Shown here: positions 29,226 through 37,268 of the stretch, piece by piece | Layout: the number at the start of each line of letters is the position of its first letter | Position numbering within the stretch: the stretch's first letter is position 1 | Assembly: GCF_003010965.1 (NCBI RefSeq) | Contig: NZ_PGGM01000001.1 | Coordinates: forward strand, 558,001-622,000 | Direction: 5' to 3' | Origin: Phyllobacterium sophorae | GTDB lineage: Bacteria; Pseudomonadota; Alphaproteobacteria; Rhizobiales; Rhizobiaceae | DNA: 64,000 bases | The notes under the pieces: model-generated | Database searches by the model: none | What the model was told of the DNA's origin: nothing | What the model saw: only the letters and a program-made list of their open reading frames with translations | Position numbers and translations under genes: made by a program

Positions 29226-29557
29226 CAGCCTGCCTTCAAATGCGTTAGTAATTGACGAACTGCGAGAGGCACACGGCGGTTCGCCGGTTCCCAGCCTCTT
29301 TGTATGGCGAATCTGCTGTCAGTTACAAGTGCCGCATCTCGGAAGGGGACCGGATGTCAATAGCATTGGCCAGATTGCGCCTAACTCTAATTGGTTATCT
29401 ATTTTTTTAGAAATTTGCTCACCAGCAGCGACTGAGTCACGCTGACGTAACGCTCTGTAACATAATTTTATGAAGTGGTCGTAAGTTTCAGCGCATGAAA
29501 AAACAACTTAAGAAGCATTCAAGCATGTGTGAGGGCGAGCGAGCGGCAGTGGGGGAC

Positions 29558-29694
29558 CTAGGCCGAAATTCTATAGTTAGCTGAGTTAGAATATGGGCCT
29601 AGCACTGTGGTTTAAAGGGATGATGTCAAAAAGAGTCTAGAAAACGACAGGCGAAAGCCCATCTAATACGCGCTCCTCCGGGGCGCGTTTTGTT
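29558..29694 (+). ncRNA. Candidate small RNA
   Basis: An imperfect hairpin (arms 29558-29574 and 29586-29602, three mismatches in 17 pairs, 11-base loop) is followed by about 65 unpaired bases and a terminator hairpin. There is no plus-strand gene upstream for which the terminator could serve. The terminator loop reads TCCTCC, complementary to Shine-Dalgarno sequences, as seen in several alphaproteobacterial trans-acting sRNAs. No convincing promoter was found, so the 5' end is unknown. Confidence 0.35.
29668..29694 (+). terminator. Orphan rho-independent terminator
   Basis: Stem ACGCGCTCC / GGGGCGCGT (one T-G pair), loop TCC, followed by TTTTGTTTT in the plus direction. Read from the minus strand it lacks a T-run, so it is not the natural end of the importer operon at 29765. 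Confidence 0.7.
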
Positions 29695-29764
29695 TTGGCG
29701 CCGCGATGAATTGATATACCCGCGGCCTGCGAAGGCTTCAATGTTTGCGACAGACTGTGCCGAT

Positions 29765-30751
29765 CTACTTTCTGTCGATTTCACTTCGTCCATAGGAAAG
29801 CAGCATGGCCAGAATGACAACGCCATATATGATCTGGCGTCCGGCTTCCGGCATTTGCATGACCGCGAGAATAGACTGCAGCAGAGTGATCAGGATCACA
29901 CCGGCGATCGTACCAAGATAGTTGCCGCGCCCACCAAGAATATTGGTTCCGCCCAGCACAACCGCTGCGATGGCAGGTAGCAAATAGGGGTCGCCCATGG
30001 CCTGATAGGCCTTGGTGGAATAGCCTGCCAGCAGCACGCCAGCAAAGGCGGCAGCTGCGCCCGAAAGAATGAAACACCAGATGATTACTGCATTGGTGTT
30101 AATTCCAGAGAGATAGGCGGCGGTTTCCCGGTTGCCGACAGCATAGACGCGGCGGCCAAACACTGTGCGAGTCAGGAGAAAAGTCGTGAATGCTCCGATA
30201 AGGATCCAAATAAACAGCGCATTGGGAAAACCAAAAATCGGACGGCCAACCGCCAGGAAATGCATTGCATCGGTAGCATGATCCTGTGGTGCGAAGCCGC
30301 CGGTGTGCAACACCATCAACCCTTGCACCACTGCATTCATGCCTAACGTGAAAATCATCGATGGCAAGCGCAGATAGGCGACACCGAGCCCGTTCAGAAG
30401 CCCCACCAGTGCGCCGCAAAGCACACCCGCCGGTATTGCAAACACGGCGCCGGCATCGCCATACCAGCCAGCCACTGCGGTTGCCATCATCGCTCCGAGG
30501 GTCACGGTCCAGGGAATGGACAGATCAATATGCCCAATTAGGATGACCATCATGGCGCCCGAGGCAATGATACCGAGGAACGCGCTGATCTGCAGCTGTT
30601 GCAACAGATATTCGGGGGACAGGAATTCGCGGGAATAAAGTGCTCCACCAAGGAGCATCAAAATGATGCAGCCGAATGCCGTCGCGACGGATCGGTCGAG
30701 TGAAAAACGAACCACGGGAATGGTGCTGACCTGCAGCTTGGGATCATTCAT
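29765..30751 (-). CDS. Sugar ABC transporter permease (CUT2, RbsC-like)
   Basis: A 328-residue permease of the ribose/xylose type (BPD_transp_2): eight to ten hydrophobic spans and the CUT2 coupling motif with GRRVYAVGNRETAAYLSGIN, followed by AIAAVVLGGTNILGGRGNYLGT. Last gene of the minus-strand operon; overlaps the other permease gene by 4 bases (ATGA). The transported sugar is unknown. Confidence 0.87.
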   Translation of the reverse strand: MNDPKLQVSTIPVVRFSLDRSVATAFGCIILMLLGGALYSREFLSPEYLLQQLQISAFLGIIASGAMMVILIGHIDLSIPWTVTLGAMMATAVAGWYGDAGAVFAIPAGVLCGALVGLLNGLGVAYLRLPSMIFTLGMNAVVQGLMVLHTGGFAPQDHATDAMHFLAVGRPIFGFPNALFIWILIGAFTTFLLTRTVFGRRVYAVGNRETAAYLSGINTNAVIIWCFILSGAAAAFAGVLLAGYSTKAYQAMGDPYLLPAIAAVVLGGTNILGGRGNYLGTIAGVILITLLQSILAVMQMPEAGRQIIYGVVILAMLLSYGRSEIDRK

Positions 30752-31728
30752 ACGAAAAGTTCCAGGCGATTACGGATGCGCAAGACGCGAAGGGCTCCAA
30801 GACTGACAGCAGCAAGCAGCACCACTCCTTGAAACAACGGCTGCCAGAGCGGATCGAGATTGAATACAAACAGCAAATCCTCGATGGTGCGCAATACGAA
30901 CGCACCAAAGATTGATCCGATCGCTGAGCCCCAACCGCCGAAGAGTGACGTTCCGCCGATCACGACAGCTGCGATCGAGTTGAGGGTGTAGTTTCCTGCG
31001 ATTGGTGCGGAGGCCTCACCGGAATAGGTGTTGAAGGTCAGCATCAGGCCGCCGAAGGCGGCGAGAAATCCAGCAAGCGTATAGGCCAGCAGTTTGGCAC
31101 GGTGCACCGGAACGCCCGACATATAAGCGGCCTGTTCGTTCGAACCCACGGCATAGGCCGCACGCCCCAGTACGCTGTTCCGGTAAGGCAACCAGACAAG
31201 CACGACGACCCCGAGGAGAATGATCAGCGCTGTGGGTACGACGCCGAATAGCTGACCGGTGGCAAGATCGGCGATATCGGATTGCACGTCGCCGCCGGGG
31301 CCCGGCCGGATGTAGAGCGCGATGCCATAGTAGATGGCGCCAGTAGCGAGTGTCGTGATGATCGGCTGAAGCCGGCCCCAGACGACAATTGCGCCGTTGA
31401 GAAATCCGGCCAGCGCACCCGCGCCCAGAACAGCGGCAATGCCAAGAAGACCTTCGCCGATGGTGCCAACCACGATTGCAGATGCCATGCAATTGGCGAG
31501 AATGAACACCATGCCGACCGAGAGATCGAGGCCGCGGGTCAGCACCGGTAACGTCTGCGCCATGGCGACAAGCGCCAATAGCACCGCCTTGTTCGCGGCA
31601 GTCGCCGCTACAGCTGCCGTAAGTCCCACGGGGTGATTGGCAACGTAGATGGTGAACATCAAGCCAAAAAGCCCGATCGCGGCGAGCAGGCCGCCATTGT
31701 GATAAAGACGATGGCGAAGATCACTCAT
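30748..31728 (-). CDS. Sugar ABC transporter permease (CUT2, RbsC-like)
   Basis: A 326-residue partner permease with the same family features: GRAAYAVGSNEQAAYMSGVP and SIAAVVIGGTSLFGGWGSAIG. Its ATG lies inside the end of the ATPase gene (ATGA overlap). Two distinct permeases imply a heterodimeric channel, as in a subset of CUT2 systems. Confidence 0.87.
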   Translation of the reverse strand: MSDLRHRLYHNGGLLAAIGLFGLMFTIYVANHPVGLTAAVAATAANKAVLLALVAMAQTLPVLTRGLDLSVGMVFILANCMASAIVVGTIGEGLLGIAAVLGAGALAGFLNGAIVVWGRLQPIITTLATGAIYYGIALYIRPGPGGDVQSDIADLATGQLFGVVPTALIILLGVVVLVWLPYRNSVLGRAAYAVGSNEQAAYMSGVPVHRAKLLAYTLAGFLAAFGGLMLTFNTYSGEASAPIAGNYTLNSIAAVVIGGTSLFGGWGSAIGSIFGAFVLRTIEDLLFVFNLDPLWQPLFQGVVLLAAVSLGALRVLRIRNRLELFV

Positions 31729-33251
31729 GCCGCTTGCCCCTTGTCATCGACGTTGAGGGCAGTCTCGATCATCGTACGCTCATTGAGATCCGTCCCCGAG
31801 AGTTCACGTGCGATGCTGCCGCCATACATGACGAGCACGCGATCGCAACAGCCAATCAATTCGGCATAGTCTGTCGAGTAGAAGAGCACAGCTACTCCAC
31901 TGTCCGCGAGGTCTCGTAGCAACCGGTAGACTTCCTGTTTGGTACCAACATCAATGCCGCGCGTGGGATCATTGAGAAGGATGATGCCCGGATCCGTCAT
32001 CAACCATTTGGCCAGCACCACCTTTTGCTGATTGCCTCCCGAGAGCGTGGACACTGCCGCCGCGAGGTCGGAGATCTTTATACTCAGGCTTTCGATCATT
32101 CTTTCGACCGCGAAGTGTTCGCGGCCCCTGTCGAACCGCAATCCCTTTTGAAAACGGGACAGCGAGGCCAGGCTGATATTGTCCCGAATGTTCATTGACA
32201 ACAAAAGCCCCTCAGTTTTCCGATCCTCGGGGATCAACGCCATGGGCAAGGCCGCACGCATCGCTGAACGCGGGCCCGACAGGCGAAGCGGTTTGCCAAG
32301 AACTTCAACAGTACCCGAAATCCCTTTAAGTACGCCAAAAAGTGCAAACAGCAAGGACCGCTGTCCCTGACCGTCGAGCCCGCCAAGTCCGACAATTTCA
32401 CCCTTGCGGACATCAAACGAGATATCCCGCAATTGCTGGCCCCATGAGAGGTTTTTCACGGACAGGGCTACCCGCGCTCCGGAGTCAGGGGTTGGCTTCT
32501 CGGGGTAGTGGTGGATCAGCTCGCGGCCGATCATCATCTGGACGATTGCGCTGACCGATCGCTCACCTTTTCGGAAGGTCTCTATGCGCCGCCCGTTGCG
32601 AAAGACGGTTGCGCAATCGGCGAGAGCTTCGATTTCATGCATCCGGTGTGAGACGTAAAGTATGCCGGCCCCTTCTGAACGAAGCCGGCGGATGATGGCG
32701 TAGACGCGCTCGACATCGGCAGCGGTCAGCGCCGATGTCGCCTCGTCCAAAATGAGCAGCTTTGGTCGCTTTGCCAAGGCTTTGGCGATTTCTACCATTT
32801 GCCGCCGCGAGAGGGGGAGGTTACGCACGAGCTCGAGCGGATGGATATCCTCGCACCCGATCATTGCCAGGAGTTCGCGCGCGCGCTCGCGCTGTGCACG
32901 GCTATCGATCAGGCCGCCGCGGAGCGGTGGTGCGACAATTGAAAGGTTATCGGCAACGGTCATGTCGGGCAGGAGCGACAATTCCTGAAACACGCACACG
33001 ACTCCCGCCGCCATCGCCTCGGTCGGATTGCGAAAATTGACGCGTTTGCCTGCAACGTAGAGTTCACCGGCACTCGGATCGGTGACCCCGGCCGCAATTT
33101 TGATCAACGTCGATTTGCCGGCACCGTTTTCGCCCAGAACAGCGTGGATCTCGCCCGGAAAGGCGACAAAATCGACGTCGCTCAGCGCGGCGATGCCTCC
33201 ATAGTGTTTCGAAATGTGTTTCATTTCCAGAATTGGCGCGACGTCGGACAC
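31725..33251 (-). CDS. Sugar ABC transporter ATP-binding protein (CUT2, double NBD)
   Basis: A 508-residue RbsA-type ATPase with two fused nucleotide-binding domains. First: GENGAGKST, LSRRQ in place of the usual signature, and LLILDEATSALT. Second: a degenerate P-loop GLDGQGQRS, LSGGNQQKV and IILLNDPTRGIDVGTK. Degeneracy of the second P-loop is usual for this family. Start is taken as the GTG at 33251, with GGAGGGAG five bases before it; a TTG at 33266 would begin inside that site. Confidence 0.88.
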   Translation of the reverse strand: MSDVAPILEMKHISKHYGGIAALSDVDFVAFPGEIHAVLGENGAGKSTLIKIAAGVTDPSAGELYVAGKRVNFRNPTEAMAAGVVCVFQELSLLPDMTVADNLSIVAPPLRGGLIDSRAQRERARELLAMIGCEDIHPLELVRNLPLSRRQMVEIAKALAKRPKLLILDEATSALTAADVERVYAIIRRLRSEGAGILYVSHRMHEIEALADCATVFRNGRRIETFRKGERSVSAIVQMMIGRELIHHYPEKPTPDSGARVALSVKNLSWGQQLRDISFDVRKGEIVGLGGLDGQGQRSLLFALFGVLKGISGTVEVLGKPLRLSGPRSAMRAALPMALIPEDRKTEGLLLSMNIRDNISLASLSRFQKGLRFDRGREHFAVERMIESLSIKISDLAAAVSTLSGGNQQKVVLAKWLMTDPGIILLNDPTRGIDVGTKQEVYRLLRDLADSGVAVLFYSTDYAELIGCCDRVLVMYGGSIARELSGTDLNERTMIETALNVDDKGQAA

Positions 33252-33311
33252 TAAAACTCCCTCCAAAAGCCCAAGACCGGGGCGAGGATTTTCGCCCCGG
33301 TCAAGCCAGGC

Positions 33312-34442
33312 TTACTGGTCAGCTTTGGTTTGGCCCATGATTTCCTGCGCACTGAAATTGATGCCACATGTGGGGAAGGAATTGCCGACGAAGAAGTTGT
33401 CGGTTTCCTTCGAATAGAAGCTATCGCCGTCCTTGAAATTGGGATCTTCCACAATTGAAAGGGGCAGCGTTATAGATTGCGGGACAACCTCGCCTTCAAG
33501 CGCAGCAATAGCGGTCTTTATGGCAACGGCAACCTGGGCAGGACCAGTGCCGGCAGAGGTGCATTTCAGTCCTTCCTTGGAGTACTCCGCACAGAGTTTG
33601 CGAAAGCCATTCTCCGTTTCGCCGCCCACGGGGACAAAGGGATGCTTGGCATCGATCATGGCGCGGATCGTTCCGGTCGACCCACCCTGTACTGATACCC
33701 CATCGAAATGCTTGTGCACCGCAATCGCATCAGCCACGACCTTTTGCGCGGTGCCGTCATCCCAGCGGCCGACGACTTCCACGGATTCCCAATTACCTCC
33801 CGATTTTTTCAGGACTTCCTGAATGCCTTCGTGACGGTCGCGATCGACCGATGTTCCGGTAACGCCCCGCACCTCAAGCAGTTTGCCCTTGTTACCGGGT
33901 ATATTCTTGACCAGCCAGTTGCCCCAAAGCTCGCCAAGGCCTTTCTGGTCTACGTTCACATTGATAGCTTCGTCGGTGTCAAGCGTGTTGTCGAACGCCA
34001 CCAGCACGATGCCGGCAGCGTTGGCACGCTTGATGACGGGTTTGAAAGCGGTCGGATTTTGCGCATTGACGACGATGGCATCGTAACCGGAATTGATGAA
34101 ATTGTCGACCGCTGCAATCTGTGCGGCGACGTCGTCACCCGTCGAGACCACCTTGAATTCCTTGAGTTTCGCCTTCACTTCCGGCAGCGCAGCATATGCT
34201 TTTGCAGTCTGAATCATCTGGATACGCCAGGTGTTGCCGATGAAGCCGTTGGCAAGGGCTATCCGGTAGGGTCCTTCCTTCTTTGGCCACTGGAAAAACT
34301 TCGTTTCCGCCGCCAGCGGCTTGAAGCATTCAGCATCTTTGCTTGGGCCTTTCACAATTTCTGGTCCCGCCGCGTACGCGGCAACAGACATGGCTAGACT
34401 GGCAGCGGTAGCGACCAGCATGCTCCTGAGTGGCGTGTTCAT
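33312..34442 (-). CDS. Sugar ABC transporter substrate-binding protein (CUT2)
   Basis: A 376-residue periplasmic binding protein (type 1 fold, RbsB-like) with a Sec signal peptide (cleavage near residue 24, after AYA). The ligand-domain block FINSGYDAIVVNAQNPTAFKPV and VLVAFDNTLDTDEAINVNVDQ are typical. GGAGGAGG precedes the ATG. It lies between the SMP-30 gene and the ATPase gene of the same operon. The ligand is probably a pentose/hexose or a sugar lactone precursor, by context. Confidence 0.88.
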   Translation of the reverse strand: MNTPLRSMLVATAASLAMSVAAYAAGPEIVKGPSKDAECFKPLAAETKFFQWPKKEGPYRIALANGFIGNTWRIQMIQTAKAYAALPEVKAKLKEFKVVSTGDDVAAQIAAVDNFINSGYDAIVVNAQNPTAFKPVIKRANAAGIVLVAFDNTLDTDEAINVNVDQKGLGELWGNWLVKNIPGNKGKLLEVRGVTGTSVDRDRHEGIQEVLKKSGGNWESVEVVGRWDDGTAQKVVADAIAVHKHFDGVSVQGGSTGTIRAMIDAKHPFVPVGGETENGFRKLCAEYSKEGLKCTSAGTGPAQVAVAIKTAIAALEGEVVPQSITLPLSIVEDPNFKDGDSFYSKETDNFFVGNSFPTCGINFSAQEIMGQTKADQ

Positions 34443-34484
34443 TTCTGTTCCTCCTCCTTGTCTAGTTGTTATGCTTTTATGTCT

Positions 34485-35417
34485 CTAGGGGTGCCGTGCA
34501 CCTTGCCTCGTGGTTTCGAGCGCGTAGATCGAGCTTGTCGCGCTTATGAAGAGACGCGATCTTTGCGGGCCTCCGAAAGTGAGATTGGCAACCACTTCCG
34601 GCACGAGGATCCGGCCGAGCCTCGTCCCGGAAGGTGTATAGCAGTGGACGCCGTCCTCCGCGGATATCCAGAGCAAGCCCTCAGTGTCGACACGCAGCCC
34701 ATCAGGCACCATGTCGATTTCAGCAACGACACGGCTCTCGCCGAGTTTGCGTCCATCAATCACGTCGAGTGCGCGCACGTGATGAGGGCGTGTGTCGTCA
34801 AAGCCAAAGCTATGGCCGCGCGCCCTGCCGGAATCGGCGATGTAAAGCACCGATTCGTCGGGGGAAAATGCGAGGCCATTTGGTCTGTCGAAATCATTGG
34901 CAACCATGTCGACCCGCCGGGTTTCAGGGTCGATCCGGTAAATGTTATTGCTGCCGATCTCGCTTTCGGCGCGGATGCCTTCATAATCTGAAATGATGCC
35001 GTAGGGCGGGTCGGTGAACCAGATGGAACCATCGCCTTTCACCACGACATCATTGGGCGAATTCAATCGCCTGCCATTCCAGTGCGTGGCAAGAACCTCG
35101 TAGCTTCCATCGCTTGCGGTGCGGCTGATACAGCGCCCCCCGTGCTCGCAGGAGATCATCGCCCCCGTGCGGTCAAGGGTATTGCCGTTGGTACGCTGGG
35201 ATGGTTGCCGGAAAACCCGAAGCCCTTTGTCTTGCGACCAGCTCATCATCCGGTTGTTGGGAATATCGGAAAAACGCAGTTCCCCTATGTCGTCGAGCCA
35301 GACTGGCCCCTCTGCCCAGATGAACCCCGTCGCGATCTGCTCCAGTATGGCGCTTTGAGGAAAGAACGACGCGAAACGTCGATCATCACCAACAAGAAAA
35401 TCCTGACCTGCTCCCAT
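34485..35417 (-). CDS. SMP-30/gluconolactonase family protein
   Basis: A 310-residue six-bladed beta-propeller lactonase. Metal-site blocks are visible: GFIWAEGPVW (Glu ligand), RLNSPNDVVVKGDGSIWFTDPPYG (Asn/Asp) and DRPNGLAFSPDESVLYIADSG (Asn and Asp). It would hydrolyse a sugar lactone produced by oxidation of the imported sugar; no dehydrogenase is in this operon. The ATG at 35417 has GGGAGGG seven bases upstream; a longer frame to 35456 overlaps the regulator spacing and is not needed. No signal peptide. Confidence 0.85.
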   Translation of the reverse strand: MGAGQDFLVGDDRRFASFFPQSAILEQIATGFIWAEGPVWLDDIGELRFSDIPNNRMMSWSQDKGLRVFRQPSQRTNGNTLDRTGAMISCEHGGRCISRTASDGSYEVLATHWNGRRLNSPNDVVVKGDGSIWFTDPPYGIISDYEGIRAESEIGSNNIYRIDPETRRVDMVANDFDRPNGLAFSPDESVLYIADSGRARGHSFGFDDTRPHHVRALDVIDGRKLGESRVVAEIDMVPDGLRVDTEGLLWISAEDGVHCYTPSGTRLGRILVPEVVANLTFGGPQRSRLFISATSSIYALETTRQGARHP

Positions 35418-35459
35418 GATCCGGCCCTCCCATGCCGATCGTGATTTTCTGCCCAATCC

Positions 35460-36176
35460 CTATGTTTTGCCCACCCTCTGGCGCCGTTCATAATTACGTG
35501 CCGTGATATCGTCGGCCACGGATACTTGCAGGAACTTGATATAGCGCTCGCGCGTCCATTCGATGTGCCAAACGAGCAACTTGATCGCCTCGTCCTTCTC
35601 ACCGCGGCCGACATGCTTCAAAAGCCGTTGATGCTCGTCATAGGATGTTAGGTTCAGCTCCGGATTGAGCGACAGACGATTGCGAAGCGCCTGAATGCGG
35701 AATGCGACAACGGAGAAAGTCTCGGACAGAAACTGGTTTTCGGCAACATCGAACATCGCCTGGTGAAACGAGCCGTCGAGAACCCGGTAGTCTTCGGTGT
35801 TTCCTTTCGCCAAAGCGACGCCCATTGCGCGGACAATTTCGGACCAGCGGTGGCGCAAAGCGTCGCGATTGCGATCCATGGCCAGGCTCAGAGCGGCGAG
35901 TTCAAGAATGGATCGAACTTCAGCGAGTTGAACCACCTGATCGGCGCTCATTTCGAAAACAAATGTTCCGCGTTGGGGGTGGACCTCAACGAGGCCCTGT
36001 CGCTTCAACTCGAGGAGGGCCTCCCGCACGGGCGTCTTGCTGACCCCGAGTTCTTCCGCCAATGCCAGCTCGGAAAGGGATTCCCCACACTGCAATGCGC
36101 CATGAACGATACGGCCGCGAATATAGGCGGCAGCCTGTTCCGTCAATGAGGGTCCTCTTGCAACGGCCAGTGTCAA
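35460..36176 (-). CDS. GntR-family transcriptional regulator (FadR/FCD type)
   Basis: A 238-residue regulator: winged HTH (LAEELGVSKTPVREALLELKRQGLVEV) followed by an all-helical FCD ligand domain with metal-binding histidine/aspartate residues (for example SFHQAMFD and DEHQRLLKHV). No ATG fits; the TTG at 36176 has GGGGAGG six bases upstream and gives the usual length, although the frame is open to 36347. First gene of the sugar-lactone importer operon; a palindrome just upstream is its probable operator. Confidence 0.87.
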   Translation of the reverse strand: MTLAVARGPSLTEQAAAYIRGRIVHGALQCGESLSELALAEELGVSKTPVREALLELKRQGLVEVHPQRGTFVFEMSADQVVQLAEVRSILELAALSLAMDRNRDALRHRWSEIVRAMGVALAKGNTEDYRVLDGSFHQAMFDVAENQFLSETFSVVAFRIQALRNRLSLNPELNLTSYDEHQRLLKHVGRGEKDEAIKLLVWHIEWTRERYIKFLQVSVADDITARNYERRQRVGKT

Positions 36177-36195
36177 AATGCACCTCCCCGGCGTT

Positions 36196-36208
36196 ATATC
36201 TAAGATAT
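36196..36208. promoter_or_regulatory. Candidate GntR operator
   Basis: Palindrome ATATCT-A-AGATAT about 20 bases before the GntR start, between the regulator and the convergently placed DUF899 gene end. Position suggests autoregulation of the whole operon. Confidence 0.5.
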
Positions 36209-36268
36209 CATATATTGCGCGGGCCGTGCGATCTTTGTTGCCGGCAGGGATCTCGGTTTCTCTAAGCG

Positions 36269-36985
36269 TCACCCAGCCGTTTGGTACTCCAGTTTTGGAT
36301 ACCAGTCTGTCCCGCGGCCATCGGGAGTGGAATCGAGGATTGTCCAAAGCGGCATCAGATCCGGCGCCCCGCGCGGATCCTGTCCTGGATCAGACGTCGG
36401 TGAGCCCATCTCGGCGCTCCAGAAATGGCGGATGATTCCGTCGCGGCGCATGAAAACATTAAATGCTGCATCGTCTCCGCCCTCGGGCGGCAGCGCGTGA
36501 TAGTCTCGGCTGAAGTCCCCGCTTGGATCGGAATATAGCCTGAGATTGCGCCAGCCGCGTTCCTTCTTGAAGGCGATCAGCCGCTGGATAGGCGAGCGCG
36601 CGATCACCGCAAGCGCGATGCGCTGTTCGACGTCACGAGCCTCGCCGTCCCAGGCACTCAGAAGCGAGGTGCACATTGGGCATGGCCGCTCGCGCTCTGG
36701 CCCGAACATGTAGCTATAGGCGGCAAGCGTTTGTTTGCCGCAGAACAGGTCGGAGAAACTAACGGGCCCATCCTCACTCTCAAACCGGTAGTTTTTGATA
36801 ACTTCTCCCCCTGGCGGCAACGCCCGTCTTTGCGCCGCGACCCGTTCGATTTGGCGCCTCAATTCGATCTCTTCGGCCAGCAGCGCATCGCGTGCTTGCC
36901 GATATTCGCTACTCTCGTTTGGAAACCGAACTCCGTTTCGCTCTGCCAGCTCTGTAGCCGGCGTCAGGGAGACAGTAGTGTTCAT
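36269..36985 (-). CDS. DUF899 thioredoxin-like protein
   Basis: A 238-residue protein of the DUF899 family (thioredoxin/AhpC-like fold). Seen: the helical N-terminus (EYRQARDALLAEEIELRRQIERVA), LPPGGEVIKNYRF, FGPERERPCPMCTSLLSAWDG with a CxxC-type motif (CPMC), and the C-terminal FNVFMRRDGIIRHFWSAEM. The family is of unknown function, possibly redox. GAGAGGACC precedes the ATG. Monocistronic. Confidence 0.83.
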   Translation of the reverse strand: MNTTVSLTPATELAERNGVRFPNESSEYRQARDALLAEEIELRRQIERVAAQRRALPPGGEVIKNYRFESEDGPVSFSDLFCGKQTLAAYSYMFGPERERPCPMCTSLLSAWDGEARDVEQRIALAVIARSPIQRLIAFKKERGWRNLRLYSDPSGDFSRDYHALPPEGGDDAAFNVFMRRDGIIRHFWSAEMGSPTSDPGQDPRGAPDLMPLWTILDSTPDGRGTDWYPKLEYQTAG

Positions 36986-37268
36986 GACCGGGTCCTCTCT
37001 TTGTTGCAGTTCTCACATGTGATGTCGGCTTCTCAAGCGTCTGCCGTTCACCCTTCTCTTGCCCCTTCAACTAACGTTGATATCAACATATTGTGCATAT
37101 GGCAAACGGCGAAACGGCCAAATCGTTCCATTTCTTGGGACCTTCCAGTGCGATCATTCCTTTGGTGATCAATCCGCGGCGGCCCCGCCAGTGTGCCGTC
37201 GGCAACCAGACCTTTCGACAAACTATTCTTAGCCAAGCACGGAAAATGCTACTCCAGATAACGAGCGA

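Larger units (their letters stand above)
29226..29764. other. Intergenic region with orphan RNA-like structures
   Basis: 539 bases without a gene between two minus-strand genes. The first 200 bases show nothing. From 29380 the sequence is AT-rich, and the right-hand part carries a 17-base-arm hairpin and a plus-oriented terminator that belongs to no annotated gene; both are listed separately. Confidence 0.6.
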
